Shown here: positions 26,780 through 35,195 of the stretch, piece after piece | Position numbering within the stretch: the first letter of the stretch is position 1 | How the letters are laid out: every line of letters starts with the position of its first letter | Assembly (NCBI RefSeq): GCF_005862305.2 | Contig: NZ_CP054021.1 | Coordinates: 2,108,001-2,172,000, forward strand | Direction: 5' to 3' | From: Rhizobium indicum | GTDB taxonomy: Bacteria > Pseudomonadota > Alphaproteobacteria > Rhizobiales > Rhizobiaceae | DNA: 64,000 nt | Notes under the pieces: generated by a model | What the model saw: the letters and a program-made list of their open reading frames with translations, nothing else | What the model was told of the DNA's origin: nothing | Databases searched by the model: none | Translations under genes and position numbers: made by a program

Positions 26780-27655
26780 GTGAACATCGGCACGAAGGCA
26801 AACAAAACCCCAGTAGCGGCAGGATACCACGAGGCGCAGCTCAAGCGACAGATTGGGTATCTCGAGAGATCGTGTGGGGATTTCGATAGGGGTGACCACG
26901 ATGAGGCTATTCGCATCGCGGTTACACTGCGGGTACTTCTCCACGATACGAACAATTCAACTTCATTGCTCACCCATCTTGGCATCAAAAACACGATTGA
27001 GTACGTTGATACCGGTATATATCGGCCTCTTCTGGATGCGGCCCTGGCAGAATGGGCAAAACAAAATTCGTCTGGTCTAAGTGTTGTCAGTCGAACAGCA
27101 AGTGATGTGGGATTGGTAGAGCTTGGCGATGCGGGCGCTGGCCGCGTCGGGTGGTTTGCGCCTCTTCGTCTGCAGCGATTTGCTCAAGGGACACCGTCCT
27201 ACAATGCGTGCCCGAGAATAAGCGACTTTGATTTCTGGTGGCGCTCGCCTTTGGTAGAAGCTTCATTGGGAAAGAGGTTCTCGCGCTGGGATTTGGTGAA
27301 CATCATGGCGAACCAGGATGGCGGTGCTCACGTTGATCAGGTCGGCCTCGACGCCGACTATCAAGATCTAATGGTCGACTTCTTAGGCGTGGGAATGGCC
27401 CATGGCGTGGACCTACATTTTGAGAACCTTCCGGAGTCACTGCACAACGTTCCAAAGGCACTGCACAACGTTGCATTCGCGTCAGTAAGGCAGATCGCAT
27501 TCGAGCTGATGGTGAGCCTTCGGCGCCGTGAATGGGTCCGACAGACGTCAGGTATTTTCGCGTTCTCCGAACCATTTCGAGATATTAATCTGCCCGAGCC
27601 GCCTCATCGCCCCATGCTGGAGCCCCAGTCGATTGTCCTGGGGAAATATATCTAG
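26780..27655 (+). CDS. Hypothetical protein in a repeat-flanked segment
   Basis: The product has 291 residues and I recognise no family. The N-terminal part is helical (GYHEAQLKRQIGYLERSCGD and IRIAVTLRVLLHDTNNSTSL). A middle stretch is Trp- and Phe-rich (SDFDFWWRSPLVEASLGKRF), and near the end come HVDQVGLDADY and a helical ASVRQIAFELMVSLRR. There is no signal peptide or TM helix. GTG at 26780 is chosen because GGAG lies six bases upstream; a TTG four codons earlier is the alternative. The AT-richer composition and flanking direct repeats suggest that it arrived as a unit. Confidence 0.7.
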   Translation: MNIGTKANKTPVAAGYHEAQLKRQIGYLERSCGDFDRGDHDEAIRIAVTLRVLLHDTNNSTSLLTHLGIKNTIEYVDTGIYRPLLDAALAEWAKQNSSGLSVVSRTASDVGLVELGDAGAGRVGWFAPLRLQRFAQGTPSYNACPRISDFDFWWRSPLVEASLGKRFSRWDLVNIMANQDGGAHVDQVGLDADYQDLMVDFLGVGMAHGVDLHFENLPESLHNVPKALHNVAFASVRQIAFELMVSLRRREWVRQTSGIFAFSEPFRDINLPEPPHRPMLEPQSIVLGKYI

Positions 27656-27661
27656 CCACCC

Positions 27662-27710
27662 CATCATCATGTGGTGGTCGAATAGGCTCGCTTAGGGCCG
27701 AGAGCACTCA
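27662..27710 (+). repeat. Direct repeat, copy B
   Basis: The sequence starts CATCATCATGTGGTGGT, has five extra bases compared with copy A, and carries the identical 23-base core at 27684-27706. It begins six bases after the stop of the preceding gene. Confidence 0.75.
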
Positions 27711-27817
27711 CCTGCCCTCCGCGGCGGCAACAGCGGACGGAAAAGCGAAAAATGCCACCGGACATTTGCAGCGACGCTGCATCAGGATGGGCTAATCGTC
27801 GTTGATGTCGTGCCTGT

Positions 27818-28003
27818 GGCCCCCTCATCCGACCCTTCGGGCCACCTTCTCCCCGCTGGGGAGAAGGGGAGATCGCGGCGTCGCCATCGACTCCATTGGA
27901 TGGAGTGCCTTTAAGCAGGCCGTTCGTTTGGGCAGTGTCGGCGCGCCTTGCTGCCTCTTCTCCCCTCGGGGAGAAGGTGGCCCGAAGGGTCGGATGAGGG
28001 GGC
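27818..28003. repeat. Inverted pair of RIME-like repeats
   Basis: Copies at 27818-27866 and 27957-28003 face away from each other, with GGCCCCCTCATCCGACCC and its complement as outer ends. Apart from direct repeat B, this 386-base gap between convergent genes has no other feature. Confidence 0.75.
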
Positions 28004-28041
28004 TGCACGGCACGACTTTTGTCGCCCTTCGCTTACGCTCC

Positions 28042-28941
28042 TCACGCGCTCTCCGTCGCGACCTGCGGCAGGGATTGCAGCAGGGTCTGGCGGGCGGAGT
28101 GCAGATGCGCGCGGCAGGCGGCGTCGATCGCGGCCTGGTCGCCGGATTCGAGCGCTGAGATATAATCCAGATGTTCGTGGATGGCGCGCTCGTTGCGCTG
28201 GCGGGCGGCCGTCTTGTTCCACTGGTAGTGATAGTGGAACACGATGGCGATCGCATCGTAGAAATCGGCGATGAAGCGGTTTTTCGAGGCGCGGTGGATC
28301 AGCAAGTGGAAGCGCTCGTCGAGGACGGAGAAATCCTTGAAGCGCTGGTTGATGTCGGCCAGCATGGCGTGATGTTCGTCGCGGATGGCGGCAAGATCGG
28401 CCCAGCTCTGATTATCCCTGGGAAGCCGGCCGAATTCGGCGGCGGAATGCAGCTCGAACATCTCGCGCACATCGGCAAGTTCGAGGGCGAATTCGCGGGT
28501 GAACCCTTTGAGCGTCCAGTGGCTGTTCGGCCGTTTCTCGATGAGGCCGAAGCGGGAGAAGCGGATCAGGAATTCGCGCACGCTGGTCGTGCCGGTGCCG
28601 ATCTCGCGGGCCAGCTCCAGCTCGTTGATCTGCATGCCAGGTGCTGCATCATCGGCAAGGATGCGCTGCATGAAGCTGCGCTCGATGATATCGTGGAGGG
28701 AGTCAGTTTCCTCGGAGGGAAAGAGGTCATGGTCTGTGGGTTGTCGCAGCACGATCTTCTGGCGCTTGTTCCAGCGGATGATGCCTTCTTCGCTCAGCCG
28801 CGTCAGGATGGCGCGCGCCGTCGAGCGGCTGACGCCGAGCTGGGCGGCGATCTCCGGTTCCGAGGGCAGCGCCGTATCCGTGCGCAGGGCTACGGCATAC
28901 CTGTTATAGGCTTCCTTGAAGACCGTATTCTGCCTTGCCAC
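28042..28941 (-). CDS. GntR/FadR-type regulator of the sugar operon
   Basis: Probable repressor of the divergent sugar-catabolic unit. From GTG at 28941 the protein has 299 residues; an in-frame TTG at 28983 would add 14 and neither has a strong ribosome-binding site. An N-terminal winged helix contains LPSEPEIAAQLGVSRSTARA. A second wHTH-like segment follows around residues 75-135 (MQINELELAREIGTGTTSVR). The C-terminal helical ligand-binding domain has FCD-type His residues (DERFHLLIHRASKNRF and AIHEHLDYISALES). Two HTH-like parts in one GntR protein are unusual. Confidence 0.87.
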   Translation of the reverse strand: MARQNTVFKEAYNRYAVALRTDTALPSEPEIAAQLGVSRSTARAILTRLSEEGIIRWNKRQKIVLRQPTDHDLFPSEETDSLHDIIERSFMQRILADDAAPGMQINELELAREIGTGTTSVREFLIRFSRFGLIEKRPNSHWTLKGFTREFALELADVREMFELHSAAEFGRLPRDNQSWADLAAIRDEHHAMLADINQRFKDFSVLDERFHLLIHRASKNRFIADFYDAIAIVFHYHYQWNKTAARQRNERAIHEHLDYISALESGDQAAIDAACRAHLHSARQTLLQSLPQVATESA

Positions 28942-29092
28942 CAGACCCCGCTTTCCGCCCTCGTGACCGTCGCCCCGCTTCAAAGCAGGACGGAGCGGAC
29001 CGGGGCTTGTTCAAACGACCTTTAGCTTATTTCCGGTCGCCTGCGGCTCATTGCCTCCCTCGTCCACAGGATCAATATTCCCGTTGACTTGA

Positions 29093-29117
29093 AAATGTTT
29101 ATTGTAGATAAAAAACA
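29093..29117. promoter_or_regulatory. Candidate GntR operator and promoter, upstream site
   Basis: The core is AAATGTTTATTGTAGATAAA followed by AAAC. It matches the site at 32430-32454 at 20 of 25 positions. It overlaps a sigma70-like promoter (TTGACT at 29084, 17 bases, GATAAA at 29107), which fits repression of the dehydratase gene and perhaps of gntR. Confidence 0.5.
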
Positions 29118-29154
29118 AAATCAATGCGCTTTCGCCGATGTAGCGAGCCTTTCG

Positions 29155-29270
29155 CTAGAACAGGATGATTTTAGGTGGGATGGCCTAAAAATCTGAATCC
29201 TGTTCTAAATTAAAGAGTTAGAGCACGATGTCGTCCGAAAACCGCTGACACTTTTCGGTATCATGCTTTA
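29155..29270. repeat. Two adjacent palindromic rhizobial repeats in the leader
   Basis: The first (29155-29207) has arms TAGAACAGGAT and ATCCTGTTCTA. The second (29218-29270) has imperfect arms TTAGAGCACGATG and CATGCTTTAG around CCGAAAACCGCTGACACTTT. I recall both types as common palindromes in Rhizobium intergenic DNA. They lie between promoter and start codon, so they would be in the mRNA leader. Confidence 0.6.
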
Positions 29271-29283
29271 GGGAGATAGAGAC

Positions 29284-30786
29284 TTGGACAAACTGCCTTG
29301 GATCATCCTTTCGGCCGGCGACAATGTCGCTGTTGCAACGGCGGCAATCGCGCCGGGTTCGACGGTTGCCGGCATTCAGACCCGTGAGAAGATCGACCCC
29401 GGCCACAAGGTGGCGATCGCGGATATTCCGCTCGGGTCGCCCGTGGTCAAATACGGACAGGCGATCGGCCGCACCACGGCCGAGGTCAAGGCCGGCGACC
29501 ATGTGCACAGCCACAACCTGCATTTCGAAAACGACCGGCTGGCGGCAACCGCCAATTCGGCGCCGGAAACGGCGACGGCCGACGACGTGGGGCGCACCTT
29601 CATGGGCTATCGCCGCGCCGACGGGCGGGCAGCGACCCGCAACTACATCGGCATCATCGCCAGCGTGAACTGTTCCACCACGGTCTGCCGGGCAATCGCC
29701 GATGAGGCGAACCGGACGATCCTGCCGCATTATGAAGGCATCGACGGTTTCGTGCCGATCGTGCACGACCAGGGCTGCGGCATGAGTTCGACCGGCGACG
29801 GCATGAACGTGCTGCACCGGACGCTGGCCGGCTATACAAGACATGTGAATTTCGGCGGCGTGCTGATGATCGGCCTCGGCTGCGAGGTCAATCAGCTGAC
29901 GCTGTATGGCCAGAGCGGTGCGGGCGCGTCGAAGCGGCATTTCAACATCCAGGATGCCGGCGGTTCGCGCCGCGCGGTCGAGCGCGCCATGGGCATGCTG
30001 CGCGAAATCGCCGCCGATGTCGGCAAGGAAAAACGCGTGCCGATGTCGATCGGTGAGATCATCATCGGCCTGCAATGCGGCGGCTCCGACGGCTTTTCCG
30101 GCATCACCGCCAATCCGGCGCTGGGTGTCGCGGCCGATCTGCTGGCGGCGGCCGGCGGCACGGCGATCCTGTCGGAAACCTCCGAAATCTATGGCGCCGA
30201 ACATCTGCTGCGCAGCCGCGCCGTCAGTGACGAGGTGGCAAAGAAGCTCGACGACAAAATCGCCTGGTGGGAAGATTACGTCGCCCTGCACGGCGCCTCG
30301 CTCGACAACAACCCGTCGCCCGGCAACAAGCGCGGTGGTCTCACAACCATCCTCGAAAAGTCGCTCGGCGCCGTCGCCAAGGGCGGGCGTTCGCCGCTGA
30401 CGGCGGTTTATGGTTATGCCGAGCGCGTCACGGCCCCCGGTCTCGTCTTCATGGACACACCCGGCTACGACCCGGTCTCGGCGACCGGCCAGGTGGCCGG
30501 CGGGGCAAACATGATCGCCTTCACCACGGGCCGCGGCAGTTGCTTCGGCTGTCGGCCGGCGCCGTCGCTGAAGCTTTCCAGCAATTCGGCGCTCTTTGCC
30601 TCGATGGAAGAGGATATGGATATCGATTGCGGCACGATCGCCACGGGTGACGCGACGATCAGCGGCAAGGGCCGCGAGATCTTCGACCTCATCGTCGATA
30701 CGGCATCAGGCAAGAAGACCAAGAGCGAGCTCTTCGGCTACGGCGACAATGAATTCGTGCCGTGGCATCTGGGTGCGACGCTGTAA
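29284..30786 (+). CDS. UxaA-family (altronate-type) sugar-acid dehydratase
   Basis: Cytoplasmic dehydratase of 500 residues, full length for the UxaA/GarD family. The N-terminal SAF domain (about 1-90) includes AGDHVHSHNLHFEN. The catalytic part has GYRRADGRAATRNYIGII, the Cys motif NCSTTVC, DQGCGMSSTG, GLGCEVNQ, LQCGGSDGFSGITANPA and GRGSCFGCRPAPS; these Cys probably bind iron. The start is TTG at 29284 with AGGGAG upstream. In its operon (with FucU and an aldose dehydrogenase) it may dehydrate a fuconate-like acid rather than altronate. Confidence 0.88.
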   Translation: MDKLPWIILSAGDNVAVATAAIAPGSTVAGIQTREKIDPGHKVAIADIPLGSPVVKYGQAIGRTTAEVKAGDHVHSHNLHFENDRLAATANSAPETATADDVGRTFMGYRRADGRAATRNYIGIIASVNCSTTVCRAIADEANRTILPHYEGIDGFVPIVHDQGCGMSSTGDGMNVLHRTLAGYTRHVNFGGVLMIGLGCEVNQLTLYGQSGAGASKRHFNIQDAGGSRRAVERAMGMLREIAADVGKEKRVPMSIGEIIIGLQCGGSDGFSGITANPALGVAADLLAAAGGTAILSETSEIYGAEHLLRSRAVSDEVAKKLDDKIAWWEDYVALHGASLDNNPSPGNKRGGLTTILEKSLGAVAKGGRSPLTAVYGYAERVTAPGLVFMDTPGYDPVSATGQVAGGANMIAFTTGRGSCFGCRPAPSLKLSSNSALFASMEEDMDIDCGTIATGDATISGKGREIFDLIVDTASGKKTKSELFGYGDNEFVPWHLGATL

Positions 30787-30831
30787 GCTTTTGTTTTTAA
30801 CAAAAATTCAAGTTCTTCGCGAGGAGGCATG

Positions 30832-31851
30832 ATGAAGACGAGACGGATCGGCAAGACCAAGCTGGAGGTGACCGAAATCAGTTTCGGTGCCGCCGCTCTC
30901 GGCGGTCTCTACCGCGCCTGTCCGCGCGAGGTGGCGATGGACACGCTGCAGGCGGCCTGGGATAGCGGCATCCGCTATTTCGACGTGGCCCCCTGGTATG
31001 GGCTCGGCCTTGCCGAGCGGCGGGTCGGCGATTTCCTGCGCGACCAGCCGGATGGCAGTTACGTGCTTTCCACCAAGGTCGGCCGGCTGCTTCGGCCGGT
31101 GCCGACAGGCACCGTGCCTGATTACAGCTATGTCGACCCGCTCTCCTTCGATGCCGATTACGACTATTCCTATGACGGCATCATGCGCTCGGTCGAATTC
31201 AGCTATGCGCGCCTCGGCCTCAACCGCATCGATATTCTCTATGTGCACGATCTCGGCGTCTACACGCATGGCGCAGCGAAGAACGCGGTCCACCAGAAGC
31301 AGTTTCTCGATTCCGGCGTGAAGGCGCTGGAGGAACTCAAGTCGTCTGGCGCGATCTCCGCCTTCGGCCTCGGCGTCAACGAAGTGCCCGTCTGCCTCGA
31401 CGTCATGCGCCATTCCGATCTCGACTGCATCCTGATGGCCGGCCGATACACGCTGCTCGACCGCTCCGCCGTCGCCGAACTGCTGCCGCTCTGCCGTCAG
31501 AAGGGCACCTCGCTCGTCGTCGGCGGCGTCTTCAACTCGGGCATTCTCGCAACCGGCCCGGTGCCGGGTTCGCATTTCGACTATATGCCGGCTGATGACG
31601 ACGTGCTTGCCAAGGTCGGCGCCATGGAGGCGATCGCCAAGAGCCACGGCGTGCCGCTGGCAGCGCCCGCCCTGCAGTTTCCGCTGCGTGAGCCGATCGT
31701 CGCATCGGTGCTGATCGGCACGGCGAAGCCCTCGAGCCTGACGCGCAATATGGAGATCGTCGAGCCGCGGCTTGCCGACGAGATCTATGCCGAATTCGAA
31801 CCCTATACGCTGGTCGCGCCGCCGCTCGGCGCCGAAGCCGTCCGAGTCTGA
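30832..31851 (+). CDS. Aldo/keto reductase, aldose 1-dehydrogenase type
   Basis: NADP-type TIM-barrel oxidoreductase of 339 residues. The N-terminus is RRIGKTKLEVTEISFG. Catalytic residues include Asp and Tyr in YFDVAPWYGLG, Lys in LSTKVGRLLRP and His in DILYVHDLG. The HDLG form and length fit D-threo-aldose 1-dehydrogenase / L-fucose dehydrogenase relatives, which oxidise L-fucose or L-galactose to lactones. AGGAGG precedes; of two adjacent ATGs the second (30832) has better spacing. The mutarotase follows nine bases after the stop. Confidence 0.87.
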   Translation: MKTRRIGKTKLEVTEISFGAAALGGLYRACPREVAMDTLQAAWDSGIRYFDVAPWYGLGLAERRVGDFLRDQPDGSYVLSTKVGRLLRPVPTGTVPDYSYVDPLSFDADYDYSYDGIMRSVEFSYARLGLNRIDILYVHDLGVYTHGAAKNAVHQKQFLDSGVKALEELKSSGAISAFGLGVNEVPVCLDVMRHSDLDCILMAGRYTLLDRSAVAELLPLCRQKGTSLVVGGVFNSGILATGPVPGSHFDYMPADDDVLAKVGAMEAIAKSHGVPLAAPALQFPLREPIVASVLIGTAKPSSLTRNMEIVEPRLADEIYAEFEPYTLVAPPLGAEAVRV

Positions 31852-31860
31852 GGAGAGATT

Positions 31861-32307
31861 ATGCTCAAGGGTATTCATCCGCTGCTTGGCCCCGACCTGC
31901 TCCATGCTTTGAAGACCATGGGACATGGCGACGACATCGTCATATCGGACGCCAATTTTCCCTCGGGCTCGATGGGCCCGCCGGTCATTCGCGCCGACGG
32001 CGTCAGCGCCACTGACATGGCCGAGGCCATCCTGACGCATATGCCGCTCGACACGTTCGTGCCGGAAGCGGCGTGGCGGATGGAAGTGGTCGGCGATCCC
32101 GATGCGATGCCCGAGGTCTGCACCGAGTTCCAGCAGATCGTTTCCAAGCACGCCGGCGATTTCCGCATCGTGCCGGTGGAGCGTTTTGCTTTCTACGCGA
32201 TGGCCCGCAAGGCCACCTACATCGTCGCAACGACGGAATTCCGGCTGTACGGCAACCTGATTTTGAAAAAGGGCGTTGTGCATCCGCACGAGGTCGACAA
32301 GGCCTGA
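31861..32307 (+). CDS. fucU: L-fucose mutarotase (RbsD/FucU family)
   Basis: Interconverts anomers of fucose-type sugars so the next enzyme gets the right form. The 148 residues match the family length. Motifs are MLKGIHPLLGPDLLHALKTM with the catalytic His, GHGDDIVISDANFPS, and the C-terminal TEFRLYGNLILKKGVV. It is encoded directly after the aldose dehydrogenase, typical for non-phosphorylative fucose routes. RbsD-like ribopyranase is the alternative. Confidence 0.85.
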   Translation: MLKGIHPLLGPDLLHALKTMGHGDDIVISDANFPSGSMGPPVIRADGVSATDMAEAILTHMPLDTFVPEAAWRMEVVGDPDAMPEVCTEFQQIVSKHAGDFRIVPVERFAFYAMARKATYIVATTEFRLYGNLILKKGVVHPHEVDKA

Positions 32308-32429
32308 TCCCTATTTTAGGGTATCGTTGTATTGGAATAAAATCAGTTGCTTGGCGGGAGTTTACCAAAGCAAAAAAGCCGGTTTGGCGCTCTTGCAATT
32401 TGATTGCGCCTCGGCTAGCTTCACCTGGC

Positions 32430-32454
32430 AAATGTTTTTTATCGATAAAAATCG
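32430..32454. promoter_or_regulatory. Candidate GntR operator, transporter site
   Basis: AAATGTTTTTTATCGATAAA followed by AATC contains the perfect palindrome TTTTTATCGATAAAAA-like core and resembles the site before the dehydratase gene. It lies in the 209-base gap before the binding-protein gene, so the transporter probably has its own promoter under the same regulator. Confidence 0.5.
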
Positions 32455-32516
32455 TCCGCCTGCGTTCAGCGGCCGATTTAATTCGGAGGAGAACGCACCC
32501 TGAGAGGAGAACCCTT

Positions 32517-33506
32517 ATGAGCATCGTGAAATCCCTTCTGTCCCGCCGCGCCTTTACCGCGCTTGCAGGCGCCGCAGTCATCGCCACGGCGATGCCGGCA
32601 CCATCGTTTGCCGCCGACGTGACGATCCCGATCATCGTCAAGGACACGACGTCCTTCTACTGGCAGATCGTTCTGGCCGGCGCCCGCAAGGCCGGTCAGG
32701 ATCTCGGCGTCAAAGTGCCGGAACTCGGCGCACAGGCCGAATCCGACGTCAACGGCCAGATCAGCATTCTGGAGAACGCCGTTGCCGGCAAGCCGGCCGC
32801 TGTCGTCATTTCGCCGACCGAATTCAAGGCGCTCGGCAAGCCGATCGATGAAGCGGCCAAGTCGGTTCCGATCATCGGCATCGACTCGGGCGCCGACTCC
32901 AAGGCGTTCAAGTCGTTCCTGACGACCGACAACGTTCAGGGCGGCCGCATCGCCGCTGACGGCCTGGCCGCCGCCATCAAGGGCGCCACCGGCAAGGAAG
33001 AGGGCGAAATCGTCATCCTCACCAATCTTCCGGGCGTCGGCTCGCTGGAACAGCGCCGCGAAGGCTTCCTGGATCAGGTGAAGACCAAGTATCCGGGTCT
33101 TAAGGTCATTGCCGACAAATACGGCGACGGCCAGGCAACGACCGGCCTCAACATGATGACCGACCTGATCACGGCAAACCCGAACCTCGTCGGCATCTTC
33201 GCCTCGAACCTGATCATGGCGCAGGGCGTTGGCCAGGCGATCGCAGAAAACAAGCTCGGCGAGAAGATCAAGGTCATCGGCTTCGACAGCGACGACAAGA
33301 CGGTCGGCTTCCTCAAGGATGGTGCGATTGCCGGCCTCGTCGTTCAGGACCCCTACCGCATGGGTTATGACGGCGTGAAGACCGCTCTTGCCGTCTCCAA
33401 GGGCGAGAAGGTCGAAGAGAACGTCGACACCGGTGCAAACCTCGTCACCAAGGCGAATATGGCCGATCCGAAGATCGACGCGCTGCTGAACCCGAAGATC
33501 AAGTAA
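32517..33506 (+). CDS. Sugar ABC transporter substrate-binding protein
   Basis: Periplasmic binding protein of the RbsB/peripla_BP_4 type, 329 residues. The Tat-like or Sec signal contains SRRAFTALAGAAVIATAMPA with cleavage near SFA-AD. The mature part has repeated lobes, with NGQISILENAVAGKPAAVVI, IGIDSGADSK and IGFDSDDKTVGFLKDGAIAG. ATG at 32517 follows GAGAGGAGAACCC. A strong terminator after the gene separates it from the ATPase and permease, which keeps the binding protein in excess. Confidence 0.92.
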   Translation: MSIVKSLLSRRAFTALAGAAVIATAMPAPSFAADVTIPIIVKDTTSFYWQIVLAGARKAGQDLGVKVPELGAQAESDVNGQISILENAVAGKPAAVVISPTEFKALGKPIDEAAKSVPIIGIDSGADSKAFKSFLTTDNVQGGRIAADGLAAAIKGATGKEEGEIVILTNLPGVGSLEQRREGFLDQVKTKYPGLKVIADKYGDGQATTGLNMMTDLITANPNLVGIFASNLIMAQGVGQAIAENKLGEKIKVIGFDSDDKTVGFLKDGAIAGLVVQDPYRMGYDGVKTALAVSKGEKVEENVDTGANLVTKANMADPKIDALLNPKIK

Positions 33507-33518
33507 CAAAAACAGACA

Positions 33519-33553
33519 GGCCGCGCCGGCTTCAAAAACCGGCGCGGCTTTTT
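33519..33553 (+). terminator. Terminator after the sugar-binding-protein gene
   Basis: GCCGCGCCGG and CCGGCGCGGC form a ten-base stem, followed by TTTTT. It lies between binding protein and ATPase and probably allows partial read-through. Confidence 0.88.
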
Positions 33554-33614
33554 CCATCCGTGCTATGTTTTGCGGGGGATGGAGAGCAGACGCGACACAA
33601 GGAGGAGAGGTCCC

Positions 33615-35168
33615 ATGATCGGACTGGAAGAGGTCAGTCATCGCCATGATGACAGTGCGACGCTGAAAGAAGCCAATCGAATTCCCGCCGGATCGCCTAT
33701 CCTCGAACTCAAGGGCCTGCAGAAGAATTACGGTCATGTGCAGGCGCTGAAGCCAGCGACGCTGACCTTTCTCGCCGGTGAAATCCACGCCATCGTCGGT
33801 GAAAACGGCGCCGGCAAATCCACCCTCATCAAATTGCTGACCGGCGTCATTACCCGCACAGCGGGCGAAGTGCTGTGGTGCGGCCAGCCGGTGGGCCTGT
33901 CGACGCCGAACGAGGCGATCGCCCGCGGCATCAACGCCGTCCACCAGGAAGTCGTGCTCTGCCGGCACCTGACGGTCGCCGCCAATCTCTTTCTCGGCGA
34001 CGAGGTCAACCGCTTCGGCCTGATGCGCAAGAAGCAGATGGAGAAGATGGCGCAGGCCGTGCTCGACGATCTCGGCTTCGGCCTGCCGGCCGGTGCGCTG
34101 TTGAGCTCGCTGACGATCGGCCAGCAGCAGCTGGTGGCAACGGCGCGCGCGGCTATGCGCGGCACGCAATTCCTCATCTTCGACGAACCGACTGCCTATC
34201 TGACACGCCAGGAATCGGCGCAGCTCTTCAAGCTGATCCGCCGGTTGCAGGGCGAAGGCGTCACCATCGTCTATATCAGCCACCGCATGGAGGAAGTGTT
34301 CGAGCTTGCCGACCGTGTCTCGGTGCTGCGCGACGGCACGCATGTCGGCACGCGGCTGATCGGCGAGACCAACGATGCCGAACTGATCTCGCTGATGATC
34401 AACCGCTCGATCGAACAGATCTACCACAAGGAAAAGATTGCGATCGGCGAGACGATCCTCACGGTCAACGGCCTCTCCGGCCCGGGCTTCGAAGATGTGT
34501 CGCTGAGCGTCAAGGCGGGACAGATCGTCGGCCTCTACGGCCTGATCGGCGCAGGGCGCAGCGAATTCGCGCTCGGGCTCTACGGCCGCCAGCCGACGAC
34601 ATCGGGCGATGTCGAATGGATGGGCAAGCGTGTCGACATCCGCAACGAACGCACCGCCATGGAGCTCGGCATTGCGCTGGCGCCGGAAAGCCGGCGCGAC
34701 CAGGGACTTTGCCTCAACCTGCCGATCGGCCTCAACATCAACCTGCCGGTGTTCGGGCGGCTGAGCCACGGGCCGGTGATCAATCACACGCGCGAATCGG
34801 CCAATGCCGACCAGCAGATCCGCAATCTCAGCATCAAGACGCCGAGCCGGCGCGTTCCGGCCTCCAGCATGTCGGGCGGCAACCAGCAGAAGATCGTCAT
34901 CGGCAAGTGGCTGAGCCATGGCGCCCGGCTTTTCATCTTCGACGAGCCGACCGTCGGCGTCGACGTCGGCACCAAGGCGGAAATCTACCGGCTCTTCGCC
35001 AAGCTTCTGAAGGACGGCGCGGGCATCATCCTGATCTCCTCCTATCTGCCCGAGGTCTACGAACTGGCCGACCGGCTGCACGTCTTCCGCGCCGGCAAAA
35101 TCGTCGCGAGCCATGACTATCACGCGGCGACGCATGAAGAAGTGCTCAGCGAAGCGATCGGCGTCTGA
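33615..35168 (+). CDS. Sugar ABC transporter ATP-binding protein (double NBD)
   Basis: RbsA/MglA-type ATPase with two nucleotide-binding domains in 517 residues. NBD1 has Walker A GENGAGKST, a signature-like LTIGQQQL and Walker B FLIFDEPTAYLT. NBD2 has a degenerate Walker A (GLIGAGRSE), signature MSGGNQQK and LFIFDEPTVGVD, as usual for this family. ATG 33615 is preceded by GGAGGAGAGG; an ATG 15 codons upstream is less likely. It works with the permease 27 bases downstream. Confidence 0.93.
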   Translation: MIGLEEVSHRHDDSATLKEANRIPAGSPILELKGLQKNYGHVQALKPATLTFLAGEIHAIVGENGAGKSTLIKLLTGVITRTAGEVLWCGQPVGLSTPNEAIARGINAVHQEVVLCRHLTVAANLFLGDEVNRFGLMRKKQMEKMAQAVLDDLGFGLPAGALLSSLTIGQQQLVATARAAMRGTQFLIFDEPTAYLTRQESAQLFKLIRRLQGEGVTIVYISHRMEEVFELADRVSVLRDGTHVGTRLIGETNDAELISLMINRSIEQIYHKEKIAIGETILTVNGLSGPGFEDVSLSVKAGQIVGLYGLIGAGRSEFALGLYGRQPTTSGDVEWMGKRVDIRNERTAMELGIALAPESRRDQGLCLNLPIGLNINLPVFGRLSHGPVINHTRESANADQQIRNLSIKTPSRRVPASSMSGGNQQKIVIGKWLSHGARLFIFDEPTVGVDVGTKAEIYRLFAKLLKDGAGIILISSYLPEVYELADRLHVFRAGKIVASHDYHAATHEEVLSEAIGV

Positions 35169-35195
35169 GCCAAAAGAATAAGAGGGAGAAAATTC

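Noticed and set aside
26567..26944. 125-codon minus-strand frame overlapping the orphan gene start
   Set aside because: It runs antisense into the better-supported plus-strand gene. Only its C-terminal half looks protein-like, so at most a remnant is present.
26497..27710. Integron cassette with attC sites
   Set aside because: The direct repeats lack the RYYYAAC/GTTRRRY core pair and there is no integrase in the window.
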